DNA from: Monomorium pharaonis
Taxonomy: Eukaryota > Arthropoda > Insecta > Hymenoptera > Formicidae
Length of the DNA: 64,000 nucleotides
Assembly (NCBI RefSeq): GCF_013373865.1
Contig: NC_050470.1
Location: 16,805,244 to 16,869,243, forward strand
Direction: 5' to 3'
Shown: positions 32,617 to 44,859 of the stretch, piece after piece
How the letters are laid out: each line of letters opens with the position of its first letter
Position numbering within the stretch: position 1 is the first letter of the stretch
Position numbers and translations under genes: made by a program
Notes under the pieces: generated by a model
Seen by the model: only the letters and a program-made list of their open reading frames with translations
The model's database searches: none
What the model was told of the DNA's origin: nothing

Positions 32617-35600
32617 ATGGTACAGTGCTTTGTTCAGTCGTGTAAAAACAGATCTGATTTTCAAAATTGGAAAAAAAGAAATAATACTATAAATGATAAT
32701 ATAAAAATAACATTTCACAGGTATTAAATTATTCATTACGTTAAACATTAAAATATTATATTTTTTATTTTAAAAATATAATTTGTTAAAAATAATATGG
32801 TTCTTTTTTAGTTTTCCCAAAAATTCTACTACTCGCAAGTTATGGTTGGATATTTTGGGAATGAGTTCATCATTTATCCCAACTACAGCTCGTATTTGTT
32901 CTATTCATTTTAAAGAAGAATCTTTTAATAGAACATGTTCAATAACTCGACTTAGGCCAAATGCATTGCCTAGTGTAAATAACAATTCATGTTTTTATAA
33001 TATATATTATATCTCATACTATAATATCTATTTTTCATTAACTAAAGAACACTTACAATGCAGCGATCATCTTCGGAATCTACTGTTGAACAATTTATTA
33101 ATGAAAACGTTGAAACGGTATCACAAGAAATAAATTATTCGCCAATAGTTCCAACAGAATCAATAGATGTAATCAATGGATCCTTATCACCCATAACAAA
33201 TATTTGTTCACGTAAAAATCATTTTTAATACATATTTTATCTACCTTCAAAGAAATAGAATTAATAAATAAAATTTAATAATTTTAATCTGATATAATTA
33301 CTGTTATTTATTATTTTAGCACAATCGGTATCTAAAGTGGATAAAACAACAATGGTATCACCTACACGAGTCTATAATTCTCCAGAAAAATCTAGATTAC
33401 GAAAAAGAATTAAATTCTTGGAAATACAACATGCAAAAAAAATGCGATTTGCGCAACAAAAAATACGACGGTATAAGAATCAAGTGATCACACTCAAAGA
33501 AATTTTAAACAAATTAAAGAATAATCAATTGTTGAATGAAACACAAATTGACATCATACATATGTTAGGTAAACCAATAGGTGAGATTTTTAAGCGATTA
33601 ATTATGCGAAAGAAAAATGCATGCGTACCTAAACAATATTCGCCGGAAATACGTTCATTTGCACTAACGCTACATTATTACTCTGCACGAGCTTATGAAT
33701 ATGTGCGTGATTACTTTAATAAGTGTTTACCACATGTAAAAACTCTTTCTTCTTGGTACAGAAGTGTTAATGGAGAACCTGGTATTAGTTCAGAAGCGTT
33801 ATATTCTATCACTGAACGTGTAAAAAAATCAAATTATACATTATTTGGTTCTTTACTATTTGATGAAATGGCAATTCGAGAACATTTAGAATATGATGGT
33901 TCAAAATTTAGCGGTTACATTGATTTGGGAGAAAACATTGCTTGTGATGATACTATCTTAGCAAATCAAGTTTTAGTTTTTATGATTGTTTGCATAAATG
34001 GTGCATGGAAAATTCCAATTTCATATTACTTGATAAAAGGAATGTCTGCAGATGAGAAAACTCGTTTGGTAACAGAATGCTTAAAAGCTGTGCATGAAAC
34101 TGGCTTAAAAATAATATCTTTGACTTGTGATGGAACATCTACAAACTTTTCTGTTTTTAAAAATCTCGGGTGCAATTTTGATGATATAACTTCGTTGCAG
34201 ACATCGTTTTCTCACCCTGTTACAAATGAAAAAATAGTAGCTTTTTTCGACCCCAGTCATATGCTAAAACTAGTGCGAAATACTTTTGGAGATTTGCAAT
34301 ATTTTATTGATGGGGATAATCAACCAATACGATGGTTATACTTAAATAATCTTCATGAATTACAACAACTGGAAGGTATGCATTTAGGCAATAAATTAAG
34401 AAGCGAACACATCAATTATAATAAACAAAAAATGAAAGTTCGATTAGCCGCTCAAATTTTTAGTCAATCAGTCGCAGACTCACTTTTATTTTGTAAAAAT
34501 AATTTATTGTTGGAAAAATTTCAAGGTTGCGAGCAAACAATTAAATTTTTATTAATTTTTAATGATCTTTTCGATATATTAAATTCAAAAAACATAAAAC
34601 AAATTGGATTAAAACAAGCGTTAAATTCTAAAAATATAGAATTAGTAACAAATAAATTTGAACAATTTAAATCCTACATATTATCATTAAAAAGAGAAAA
34701 TGGTGAATTATTATGTTATTCTCGTCGAAAAACTGGTTTTTTAGGATTCCTTATTTGTATGGAAAGTGCGTTAATATTATTTAAAGAATTTTGTATAGAA
34801 AATAATTATTTAAAATACATTCCCTTTTATAAATTCAGTCAAGATCATATAGAATTGCTATTTGGATGTCTTAGACATCATGGCGGAGGAAATAATAATC
34901 CTACTGTCAGACAATTCAAAGCGGCTATAAAAAAAATTCTTATTCATGCAGATTTACGTAATTCAATGACTGGCAATTGTATTCCTTTAGAAGAAATATC
35001 AATTTTACACGTATCATCTGCTGGCAAAATAAAAAATTCTGAAGATATTATAAATTCCACATCACGATTATTACGATTATATGATAAATCGTATGAAAAT
35101 AATAATGTTGAAACATTAAACTTAGTTAATGATCATAACTACATTCCAGATGTTCGGGAAATTTCGGAATTTTCTAAGAATGTCATCGAATATATTGCTG
35201 GCTATGTCGTAATGCAATTAAAAGAAAAATTAATTTGTGATGTTTGCGTAAGTGCATTAACAGTACGTAACGTTGGAAAAAATAATTTGATAAGTGTAAA
35301 AAGTCGTGGAAAATTAATACAACCGTCAGTTGATGTTATAACTATATGTCGTAAATGTGAAACAGAAATTCGGTGCGCTGTTCATTCAAGTGGAACATTT
35401 ATAAAACGAAAACTTAATGAACCTTATATATCAAACCAAGTTTTAGAACAATTTATTAACAGTAATTTATTTAACAATTTAAAAGCACACGCACACGATC
35501 AATCATTAATGGAAAATCACGATGTCCATTTAATTCGAGCTATTGTTAAAAAATATGTAAAAATTAGGCTACACTATATAGCGTTAACTAGTATAGATAA

Positions 35601-35655
35601 ATCAAATAGTAAGCGTCACTTACTTAATAAACTTGTACTTTTTAAAGGGCAATAA
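32617..35655 (+). CDS. P-element transposase with THAP domain, four exons
   Basis: Exons 32617-32720, 32812-32974, 33064-33211 and 33320-35655 join at GT/AG sites in phase, giving 916 codons plus stop. Human THAP9 has about 903 residues and Drosophila P about 751. The THAP zinc finger uses C4, C9, C64 and H67, with P37 and W46 and a NALPS box after it. Residues about 162-204 form a basic coiled-coil or zipper region. The RNase H-like core shows LLFDEM (D320), SLTCDG (D409), FFDPSHMLK (D449) and DHIELLFG (E650), followed by GGGNNNPT. A YIAGYV and CDVC motif lies near the C-terminus. The AATAAA at 35651-35656 overlaps the stop codon. It would bind the termini through THAP and cut and join DNA in the nucleus. 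Confidence 0.88.
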
Positions 35656-35783
35656 ATGTTGTTACTTATTAAATATAATTAATGATATTTGTTACCATAC
35701 ATTTCATAAACATATCCCTCATTGAATCCAAATTTTTTAATGCAATTCCAAAGATATATCTCAGGGGCTCGATTCTTGAGCTT

Positions 35784-35922
35784 ATTCGCAAGAGAAATGT
35801 ATTTGCAAACTTTGTTTTTATAGAATAATTGGAAATTTATTGACTGTCGTATGGCTTTTAATAAACTTGCAACTTTTCTGTTGCAGCGGGTATTTGCGCA
35901 TACATTTCTTTTGCGAATGAAG
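35784..35922. repeat. Hairpin within the P element 3' region
   Basis: TATTCGCAAGAGAAATGTAT pairs with ATACATTTCTTTTGCGAAT around a spacer of about 90 bp. It may be a nested miniature element or an internal inverted repeat of the P element; the rest of 35656-36300 is AT-rich and non-coding. Confidence 0.6.
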
Positions 35923-36435
35923 TGGTAAGTAAATGTCCAAAATATTTCAACAAGATATTAATAAGATATTTTATGTCATAATATTACATATTAGCCATGT
36001 ATATTTGTTAAGGTTTTGTACTTATATAGACAACAATAAATATTTAAAATATTAAATATTGTGTAGTAATTCGACTAAACTTTTATAATTTGTATTTTAT
36101 TTTACATTATAGCATGTATATAAAACTAATTAAAAATTTATTTAAATAATATTAATGATAAATATTTGATAACGTAGAAAATAAAGTAAATAATTTCATA
36201 ATCCAATAGCACTCAACAATGGTACTAGATTTATATTTGTATAACAAATAAATAACAGTTTTAAATTAATCTGTATTTTTTTTCAAAATAGTAACACTAA
36301 GCATGCGCAGAATTATAACCAATCAAATTTAGGCACAGTATCATGGCGGACTCCCCCTGTATTTTAGCTTCACTCCCCTCGTCCTTCAATCAAGCTTATG
36401 CTCTGTCCCTATATTCCTATGTCTATGGGTCAGAC

Positions 36436-36945
36436 AAGGAATGAATGAATAATAAAAAAAAAAAAGAATCAAGCGACGCTTCGTCGCCTACGCTGATCAA
36501 GGGACTCGAGACAAGAAAGCAATTAGAATGATGTCCGTTTTTTTTTTTTTAAAGGGAACGATGTCCCCCTCCCGGCCCCGTCGTCAACCGGAAAATCTCC
36601 GCATTCGGAAATTCCCTTTAATTCGGAACATTTTCCCGCCCGCCTTCGGGAACATTGTTACCGAATTTTCGTTACGGAATTTTTGAATTTTTTTTTTATT
36701 ATAGTGGTAAATAAATTGATGTGTTTTATAATAATTACGAAACTAAAAAATTATTGTTATAAAAAAAGACCAAATGTACAAAATGCAATGCAAAATAAAG
36801 CAAATATTATTTTTATTAAAAATTTATTTAATATTCAAATTTAATAAAAAAAAATATATTTTTTAATTTTTATAGCCAGTAGAATGTCAAATGACCTGAA
36901 CGGGTCCAGAATGAATTACAGTGATTTATGTGGCACGGAAAGTAT
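36436..36945. other. P insertion-site flank; no gene seen
   Basis: Includes GCGACGCTTCGTCGCC and a GC-rich patch (36560-36660), then AT-rich sequence. The unoccupied target would read ATTCATTGCCGGTCAGACAA, a partial palindrome. Confidence 0.4.
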
Positions 36946-36949
36946 TAAA

Positions 36950-37409
36950 GATATATGATGTCGTAATAACATTATCACATTTATGCTACATTAATGATAC
37001 TTTTATGTTAAGCTCATTGAAGTCATCAAAATTACGTAATTGTTACATATTAAACATGATGTCACAATAATTATTACATCTATGCTGCATTTACGAAATT
37101 TTTATGTTACGCTCATTGATGTTATTAAAATTACGTAATTGTTATTTATTAAACATGATGGCGCAATAACATTACAATAGTGACATCACATTTACGAAAC
37201 ATTAACATTTGGCTTATTGACGTCAACAAAATGTAAATGTTACGTAACTATGCAACGAAATAGTGACAACACAGACATACATAACAGTTATAGTTTCGAT
37301 TCGTCAATGACATACTTGGCACATTATTAGTTCATTGTGCTGGTCTGTAACATTCATGTACAGTATGTTTTATAAATGTTCCGTAAATGCTCACAGCGTG
37401 TTCACTGGG
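36950..37409. repeat. Tandem units of about 100 bp ending in ACTGGG
   Basis: ATGATGTCG at 36956, ATGATGTCAC at 37059 and ATGATGGCGC at 37157 start successive units. Each contains AAAATTACGTAATTGTTA and a TTTATGTTA-CTCATTGA segment. It closes with CGTGTTCACTGGG. Confidence 0.65.
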
Positions 37410-38286
37410 TTGTTACTGTAAGTGTTGATCTTACCTACCATAATTTTTGTAATTGTTTGTTCTTAAAAGCATTTAGAATTAAATTGAAAAAAATGCAATA
37501 TCTAATAAAATAACTTAATTAAATTAATTAAAAACTAAATACCTCACTATGTGCGTATATAACATAGGTGTTTTGTAAGATACCAGTATAAATTAAAATT
37601 TTTGTATAAATAATGTGTAGCTTTTATTTGAGTACAGTTTGTATTTCATTTACATTATATGAAATATTATATTATTAAAGATTCGGATCTTGTATTAATT
37701 AAAATGCGTTAATTCTTAATACTCTAGAACCGGCACTTTTCGTACTACGAAAATTTGCACTCAATGTACATACATTGCTGTAATAGTGCAAGCGACCGAA
37801 GTTACTATTAGCAATCGCCTTTTTATCATTCCAAACTTGTTATCTTCTGTTTATACTTTCTATACTTGTTCATTGGTTAAACCTTCCCCATGGTAAAGAC
37901 ATCATTTGAGAAGAGAGAATTTTAGTTGGGTTTTCTGGATGTTGTTGGTCTCCAAATGCTGTCTAAACAAAAAATCCAATATCGGTCCCTAAGGTGTTGA
38001 CAATTAATGCGTACTAGCTTTCCATTTTTTTGCTGAAATAATTACAAATTATTTTAAAAAGTTTTTTTCATAAAAAGCCGTTTTAAAAATAAAAATGCTA
38101 GATTTGTTTTATTTTATTAAAAAGGTGCAAAAAATGTATTTATAAGAAGCAAAAGAACTTGTATAATTAACCACCCCTGTTTGTAAAAGACACTAGTGCT
38201 CATTAGCATTCAGATTCATAAATAATATAAAAAGCAATTAGAAAACAAAAAAAAACAGTGCGTACGTCTAGAAAAACATATATGAT
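37410..38286. other. AT-rich, no recognised feature
   Basis: No coding pattern or repeat partner seen. Confidence 0.4.
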
Positions 38287-39083
38287 CCAGATAGCACAAT
38301 GTCCAAAATCGGAACATAAGACGTCTTAAAGATGTCTTTCAAATGATTTTTAGACATCTTTTATTTAGACATGGAAATATGAAAAACATCTTAAAGGCAC
38401 ATCTTTAACAAGGTGGGGGGGGGGTCACAGTAATAATCGACTTTGATGAAACTTATTCTATATATCATGTCAAGTGTTACTGGGTAAAAGAATAATTGGA
38501 ACTACTTAACCGTTTGCGAGAACATTGTAATTACAACATATTAACTAAAAGAAGAGAACATTTCAATGAGAAGCGCGTAGCACAGCGGCAGTGCGCTAGA
38601 TCCATAACTTTGACATTGCGGGTTGCTCGATGAGAAACTTCTTTTTCTTAAATAAAATTTTTTTTTTTCAATGATATACGATTTTTTAACATGTCATTAC
38701 TGTTTAAAAACAGAATTATATTTATTAATTTTCAGTCATTGTATGAAATATACATATAACGAACCAGGCAAAGAAAAAAATGCACTTTTATAAAATAAAT
38801 AATTAAAACGTATTAATTATATTAATTTTATGTAAAAAAATCGTATGTCATTAAAAAAATTTTTTATTCAAGACAAAAAAGTTGTTTATCGAGATTTGAA
38901 CTCGCAATGTCAAAATTGAACGTTTGAGTAGTTCCGATTATCCTTTTACCCAATAACACTTGACATGATATCGATGGAATAAGTTTCATCAAAATCGATT
39001 ATCATACTAGTGTGATTTTCCTTTGTAAGACGTCTTTAAGATGTTCTCGATTTTGAATATTTGTTACGATTTGTGCTTTCTGG
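38287..39083. mobile_element. Inverted repeat with tRNA-Met-derived arms
   Basis: The ends CCAGATAGCACAA and (inverted) CCAGAAAGCACAA bound a region whose halves pair imperfectly: GACGTCTTAAAGATGT with its inverse, and GATGAAACTTATTC with its inverse. The left arm holds a tRNA-like block at about 38570-38640. It has GTAGCACAGCGGCAGTGCGC as D-arm/A box and GATCCATAAC as a CAT anticodon loop, close to methionine tRNA. The right arm, near 38885-38945, holds the inverse copy with a better B box (GAGTTCAAATCTC). It looks like two SINE-like copies joined head to head. Confidence 0.6.
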
Positions 39084-39642
39084 GACGAAATCGGTGTTTG
39101 CTAAAAAATGTCATCAAGTATCACGTATTTCTAAGATTATTGTGATGTTTATAGAACTATTACATTAACACTAGTAATTTTGCTTTATTTGTATACTAAT
39201 CATATTCATATACTGATTATATTATTGATTTGTACTTCTTACATGTAGAATTATGTGTTCGCGTGAATGATAAAAAGTTTTCACGGAATAGTGAGAAGTT
39301 TCACGAAATTACATGATGGGTGCCTTGATTTTTTCATAGGAAAAGTTGTCTAATTTACTTCTTAAAGGTTTAGATTTGTTATTTAAAAATCTATAGTCAA
39401 AATGGCAGATTAAAATGAGTTTCACTCAAATTTAAGAAGATTTAGTATTTTGATTTGTCATGTTGAATCTACTATTTTCAATTTTGGAATTTTTGCCGCA
39501 AATTTGTCATCAGCAATCTCATGAATCTATGTATTAACTTATATGTGTGTAACTTAGTGCAACGGAAGTTATCATTTTAATCCGCCACATTGAAAATCCT
39601 CTTTAAAATTAAATAGTAATTTTTTTCATACATCTCATATAT
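39084..39642. other. AT-rich, no recognised feature
   Basis: No coding pattern or repeat partner seen. Confidence 0.4.
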
Positions 39643-40555
39643 GTAAGGCAAAGGGGAGTGAGATGACGACCTTAAGGTTTGTCGATTTTTCTTAATTTCT
39701 GTGATGGTGTAAAAACAATGATCTACTTTTTCTTAGATTCACTAAAGCCTTTTGTACCTATTATAAAAATTGAAAGGTTCTAAATAACTTAGAATTTTAA
39801 AAAATTTTGATTTTCTAAGAACGTGTCAATTTCGTTATTTTGCCCCCCCTATGTGGGTAAGATGACTTTTAGTAGCGAAAAGAGTAAAATTAAGTGACAT
39901 TGTAACCTACCTATTTTTAATCTGTATAAATATCAATTTTCTTATTTATTTAACAATATATTATATTAATAGTACAACTACTTTATTTTTTAAAAATAAC
40001 GAAATTATAAGTTGCACACGATAAAATTTAGTTATAGATTATCAATATAATCAGTATCACAAATTACAAACTTAATTTGCATAACATTAACGCAATTACG
40101 TTGCAGAACATAATCTTCAAGTACAAATGCGTCATCTGGCATTATCCGTCATCTTACCTGCAATCATATAATATTCACTTATTTATTTAAAAAATATATT
40201 ACATTACGAGAAATGAAAGATATGAATGCATTATTATGTGCGTTTTTAGCTATACTATATCATGATTTTATTAGAAAATCGAAAATTATATTTGTGAAAT
40301 ATTTGTAACTATATAATTACGTCATTCCCTGTAAATAAGTGCCAAAAAGTTAAGCATGAATGTATCTAAAACACATTTCTTATTATATTATTCATTTTTG
40401 TGGACCGAAAACCATATTACAACAAATAATCTACTATTATCTAAAACATTTAATGAGTTCAATTTTAATGAGTTCAGGTCGATATCTGTTATTAGTTTAG
40501 AAAAATTAGTGATTCGTCATCTTACCCACTTCGTTCTTATCCCCCTTTCCCCTAC
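39643..40555. mobile_element. Element with GTAAGATGAC motifs and inverted ends
   Basis: The left end GTAAGGCAAAGGGG plus GATGACGACC is matched by the inverse CCCCTTTCCCCTAC with TCGTCATCTTACCC on the right. The GGTAAGATGAC word recurs at 39857 and, inverted, near 40147. A related end lies at 25.6-25.75 kb. The interior is AT-rich with no recognisable protein. Confidence 0.5.
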
Positions 40556-40711
40556 GTTGATTGTCAAAATGAACCTATAAAAAACTTGCTATCTTGATTA
40601 TTGTAAATAATCTAGGCATTTTTCACTTTTCACTTTTAGTTTATGAATATTTCAACTTTCGATACACTGGTAACAAAAAAAGATTGTAAAGTTATCGTTA
40701 AAAATAAAGCA

Positions 40712-41005
40712 CTTAAGGGGATGCTCGATCAGGATCGATAATGTAGAGTCATTCGTGCATGTCATTAATGAGATTTTGTATATATTTTTTTTACAGAGTT
40801 GGAAATTCTTTTCCAGAATTATAGTACACATATTAATATCAATCAGTGAATTGAATTTCATATTGAGAACGAAAACATTTTTCTTCACATTAATCATGGA
40901 CTTACGGACTTCTTCCGAATCCGCACTCACCATACATATTCAAATACATTATTTTCTTATACCAAAAGCTTCTAGCTCATTTCTGAAAGCACATTATTAT
41001 TCTTT
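40712..41005. mobile_element. TTAA element, family GGGGATCC, copy 3, truncated
   Basis: TTAAGGGGATGCTCGATCAGG at 40712 onward, then GATAATGTAGAGTCATTCGT and the following about 180 bp, match the copy at 16583. The match fades past about 40900. Confidence 0.7.
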
Positions 41006-41794
41006 CCTGTAATGATAAAGGTGCATAACAGTTATTTTGTACGTATGGAGTCTTTAAAACTTACAATTAGTGCTGCAGATTAAAGTCACGAAACTGCACA
41101 AAAGTATAATTTTCTAATTTTTTTCGTTTTTTGGAATTTGACCATTCAAAGCAAAGTTAAAGAATAATGATTTTGTTCTTAATTAATTACATTTCAATTC
41201 AATCCCAATATCAATCTTTAATCTGATACAAGTTTAATGAAAAATCAAACTATGAATGCCAGCCAAAGAATAAACATCAATTTTTATAGATTGGCGCATA
41301 TTTTTTCATATCATTATTTTTGTAGAGAAAAAACTTAACACTCATTTTGTAGTGTTCACTCTTAATTGGCGCAAAATATTTACATTTCATTATTTTTGTA
41401 AAAAAATTTTTCTACAAAATTAAAAAGTGTGCGTGAATACAATAATTTTTTATTAAAAATAATGGTTACTTTAATAAACAAAGTTATACCATTTTAGGAA
41501 TGTATATTACTTAGGTTGAATTTAATCAAAATTTTATCTTGGATTTGTGATTTTTTTTCGTTATAAAAAATATCACTTAAGTTGAATTAATAAAAAGTAT
41601 TCTTGGATTTTGTGATTTTTTTTTAAAGAAAAACTACATACTTGGCGCGCTTTGTTTACCTTTTTAAAAAGGTAATTTTGTTTGGATATCATGCATTTTG
41701 TAGTATTTATAAATTATATATCACTTAGGTTGAACTTGATATGATCAAAAGTATTATCTTGGATTTTGTAATTTTTTTTTATATATTACTAGTA
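41006..41794. other. AT-rich with short direct repeats
   Basis: TATCACTTAAGTTGAA and CTTGGATTTTGTGATTTTT recur two to three times between 41510 and 41780. A GGCGCATATTTTTTCATATC word echoes the GGCGCATTTACTTTATATC seen in the 18.5-19.7 kb inverted repeat. Confidence 0.4.
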
Positions 41795-42780
41795 AAGCAA
41801 AAAATAAAAATTAGTATTATTAGAAACATTTGTTTAAAGTTTTATTCAAGCTAATTAATAATTGTAAATATTGATTGACAATTACAGCAATATTTAAATT
41901 ATTCATAATTCAATATCACACATCCCTTACGGAAAAAACACTCTAATTTTGAGAGTTTACACTCAAGATTGAGTGTTAATACTCGATTTTGGGAGTTTAC
42001 TCCCAAATTTAGGTGTATACGCTCAAATCTTGAGTATTTACCATAAAGATTGAGTGTTTATACTCGAACATTGAGTGTGTACACCCAATGATTGAGTGTT
42101 TATACCAAAGTTTGGATTTAAATACTGAATATTTGAAAGTATACTCTCAACATTTGGATATGACACTCAATAAATGAGTGTATACTTCCAACATAAAGTG
42201 TGAAACTGACCACTGAAACGTTGGGGATGTACACTCAACATCTATCGTTGAAGGTATACACTTAATATTGAGTGTGTACTCTCAAACATTGGATTAGAAA
42301 ATGTTAAATAAAAACAAAAGCAAAAAAAAAACAAGTTTAACTGAAATATTCAACTATAGAGTGTTCAGCTGACTTTGAATATTAATTTGAGTATTACTTT
42401 CAACTTGGATGTTTGCCATCTAATTGAGTGTTAATTTCAGTGTTATTCTTAAATTTAGGATTAACATTAAAATTAACACTCAATTAAATGGCGAACATTC
42501 AAGTTGAGAGTAATAACACTCTAATTAAAAGTAAATAAAAGAGCGAACACTCAAGTTAAGTGTTTACACTCAATTGACTGTTTACCCCTTGTCCCAAATT
42601 ATATTTAACTTGAGTATTTTTTAAAGTGTTATTTTTAGTGTTTTTTCCGTAAGGGATTTCATCTATCTCATCGACACCAGTGTAAAATCTAAGTTATGTT
42701 GCTCTCTGATTAATTAATTTTACATTGATGTTGATGATTAAATAGATGAAGTGTGACGTAATGTTTTGCATTGGTTAAAT
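41795..42780. repeat. Duplicated repeat, occupied copy
   Basis: Sequence flanking the insert at 41923-42656 matches 42838-43115 on both sides. It starts ACTAGTAAA and passes TTTATTCAAGCTAATTAATA. It resumes after the insert with CATCTATCTCATCGACACCA and ends with its partial inverse GTTGATGATTAAATAGATGA. It is a palindromic repeat family of about 270 bp. Confidence 0.75.
41923..42656. mobile_element. Element with TCCCTTACGG termini and ACACTCAA repeats
   Basis: Inverted ends TCCCTTACGGAAAAAACACT and its complement at 42637-42656. The interior is a disordered array of GAGTGT, ACACTCAA and TTGAGTGTTTA words in both orientations, about thirty in 730 bp. It is non-coding. The neighbouring paralogue lacks it. 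Confidence 0.75.
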
Positions 42781-42837
42781 ACTGTTGACGTTGTAAAGAT
42801 ACCATCTTTTATCACCAAAATACTGGCATTATATATG

Positions 42838-43115
42838 TTACTAGTAAACTAAAGAATAAAAATTAGTAATATAAAAAATGTTTATTAAAAGTTTTATTCA
42901 AGCTAATTAATAGTTGTGAATATTGATTGATATTTACAGCAATACTTAACTGACTCACAATTCTATATATCACACAACATCTCATCTATCTCATCGACAC
43001 CAGTGTAAAATCTAAGCTTCTCTTACTCACTGATTATTTAATTTTACATTGGTGTTGATGATTAAATAGATGAAGTGTGATGTAGAGTTGTGCATGTGGT
43101 TAAATTACTGCATTC
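42838..43115. repeat. Duplicated repeat, unoccupied copy
   Basis: Same sequence as 41795-42780 without the 734-bp insert. It reads TATCACACAACATCTCATC where the other copy is interrupted. Its right half (42973-43092) folds on itself. Confidence 0.75.
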
Positions 43116-43283
43116 GGTAAAGCAAATTTGAGACGTAGGAGTGCTCTCTTACCTCACTCTATCTTTATTCGATGCCAATAAATAACAAAGACAGAATGTG
43201 TCAACAGAGCCTCCAGACACTTCAGATTTGTTTTGCCAAACCCACCTAATATTAAAAGGTTTAAGTATAAGGAGCATCTTTTA

Positions 43284-43316
43284 CTTAGCGCACACGTACA
43301 CACGCACACACGCACG

Positions 43317-43369
<53 letters not shown>

Positions 43370-43425
43370 GGGATGCAAGGGGGCCTTCGGCGTCCAAGTC
43401 GTTAACCTATGTGGACTTTACTTTG
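43284..43425. repeat. Foldback core only, with CA microsatellite
   Basis: CA/GCAC tract at 43289-43368, then AAGGGATGCAAGGGGGCCTTCGG-like core sequence and GTCGTTAACCTATGTGG. It resembles the foldback A/B core in reverse, but no minisatellite arms are present. Confidence 0.55.
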
Positions 43426-43771
43426 CTTGCAATGTACATACACGGGCAATCCATGTACATAACCTGATCATATTTATAAATAAATTAAGAATTAAAACAT
43501 CTAAATGTGCTTTTTAACTATATTTAATTATGAAAAGTAAATAATAAGGTTTTTGGTAAATCTGTTGAACATTAGCAATCCATTCTTGTTTAAAATGTCG
43601 ATTAAATGACAAGCTATAGTAATGATAGGTTATGTGTACTTTTAATTGCAATTTTGTTTTATTTTTATTTATATAAGAATATTCTTATGTTTTTCCAACT
43701 TGCGTTTTTTCCAATAATTTATAAATTATATGTTTTTTTAGACTGCTGTTAAAAAATGATTATTGCATAAA

Positions 43772-44760
43772 ATGTCTGATCATCAGTATTACTGTGATAG
43801 TATCGCAAATGAAATTAGGATTGATATTCAGGATACCGAAAATTTGTCTGATAATTTCGAAAATGATAGAGAAAGAAATGGCGATGACTTTCTGATAGAG
43901 TTATATAGAGAAAAACCGTATTTATATAATAAGAGAAATAATAATTTTAAGGATACATTAAAATAAAACGCATGGAACGAAATTTCTAAAACGATAATTG
44001 AGACAAATTGTGGTAATTGTTTTTTAAAATATTTATTGTCGTTTTTTATCATTACATATGGTTTCTTTAATATATTCTATAATTTCTCCTGTAGGTGATT
44101 TTTACACTCCAGAATATTATCAAAGAAGGTGTATTTCATTAAGAGAACAATTTAATCGCGAAAAAAAGACAAGAAAATGAATCCAGAAGTGCTGCTTCAA
44201 ATTCCAAATCACGTCCATTTGCATTATATTCCAAATTGACATTTTTGGACCAAGTCATAAAAAGACGAAGGTAGTATAATATCTACGAACAATTTTATCA
44301 TATAATATTAATAACATATCTTTTTTTAATGTGATTTTATTATTGTTTTCAGAAGTTATACTAATGTACAAAAATTACAATCAGATGCAACATTAGTTAA
44401 CGAAAGTGTATTAGGAAGTGAAGTTCCAGATGTTAGCACTTGTTCAAATAATAAAGAAAGTGAAGGCGAAAAGAATCAAGAGAATGTCGATATAAGAAAT
44501 TTGCACAAGTTACAATATGTTCTCCACGTCGCAAGAAAGGAAAAATAAATGAAACTAAATCATTAGACAAAACCAGAACAAACATTTATGAATATGAGCA
44601 GCAGAATTGTGAATTACATGGAAAATTCAAAACCACACACAGCAGATGAAGCATTTATACAATTTATAAAAGCACAGTTAGATAATGTCCCGGAACACGA
44701 AAAAAATATTAGAAGAAAAATGATTATGGATGCTACATTTGTATCATTGTCAAACATATA
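43772..44760 (+). pseudogene. MADF/BESS protein gene relic
   Basis: The MADF domain begins at about codon 30 with FLIELYREKPYLY, is hit by a TAA at 43964-43966, and resumes with NAWNEISKTI. A phase-matched intron (44013-44095, GTAATT to CTGTAG) leads to the LREQFNREKK end of MADF. A frame change follows, then an exon to about 44275 and a second intron ending at 44351. The last exon encodes a BESS-like tail (about 44585-44760) with DEAFIQFIKAQLDNVP. MADF/BESS proteins bind DNA. PIF/Harbinger elements carry a Myb/SANT or MADF partner gene beside the transposase, and a Harbinger transposase relic lies 4 kb away. Confidence 0.62.
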
Positions 44761-44859
44761 ATCTTTTTATGTATTTTATTATCCATTTAATGTTTGAAAC
44801 ATGTTAAATACTTTATTGTTTATTTAACATATATATATATATATATATAATTTTTATTT

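Larger units (their letters stand above)
32385..36435 (+). mobile_element. P element, apparently complete (4,035 bp)
   Basis: The element spans 32393-36427. GGTCAGAC flanks it exactly at 32385-32392 and 36428-36435. Inverted termini start CATGGACATAGGAATATAGG on the left and CATAGACATAGGAATATAGG on the right, about 33 bp with a few mismatches. A 24-bp subterminal inverted pair contains TTTGATTGGTTAT (32459-32482 and 36315-36338). The flanking octamer differs by one base from GGCCAGAC, the consensus P target in Drosophila. The element encodes one four-exon THAP transposase and shows no internal break. All hallmarks of a recently mobile P element are present. Confidence 0.92.

Noticed and set aside
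38570..38640. Functional initiator-type tRNA-Met gene
   Set aside because: The T arm is degraded (GGGTTGCTCGATG) and the sequence lies in an inverted-repeat element with an inverse relative.
43154..43517. Cysteine/valine or histidine/threonine repeat proteins
   Set aside because: They are translations of the CA microsatellite in the foldback core.
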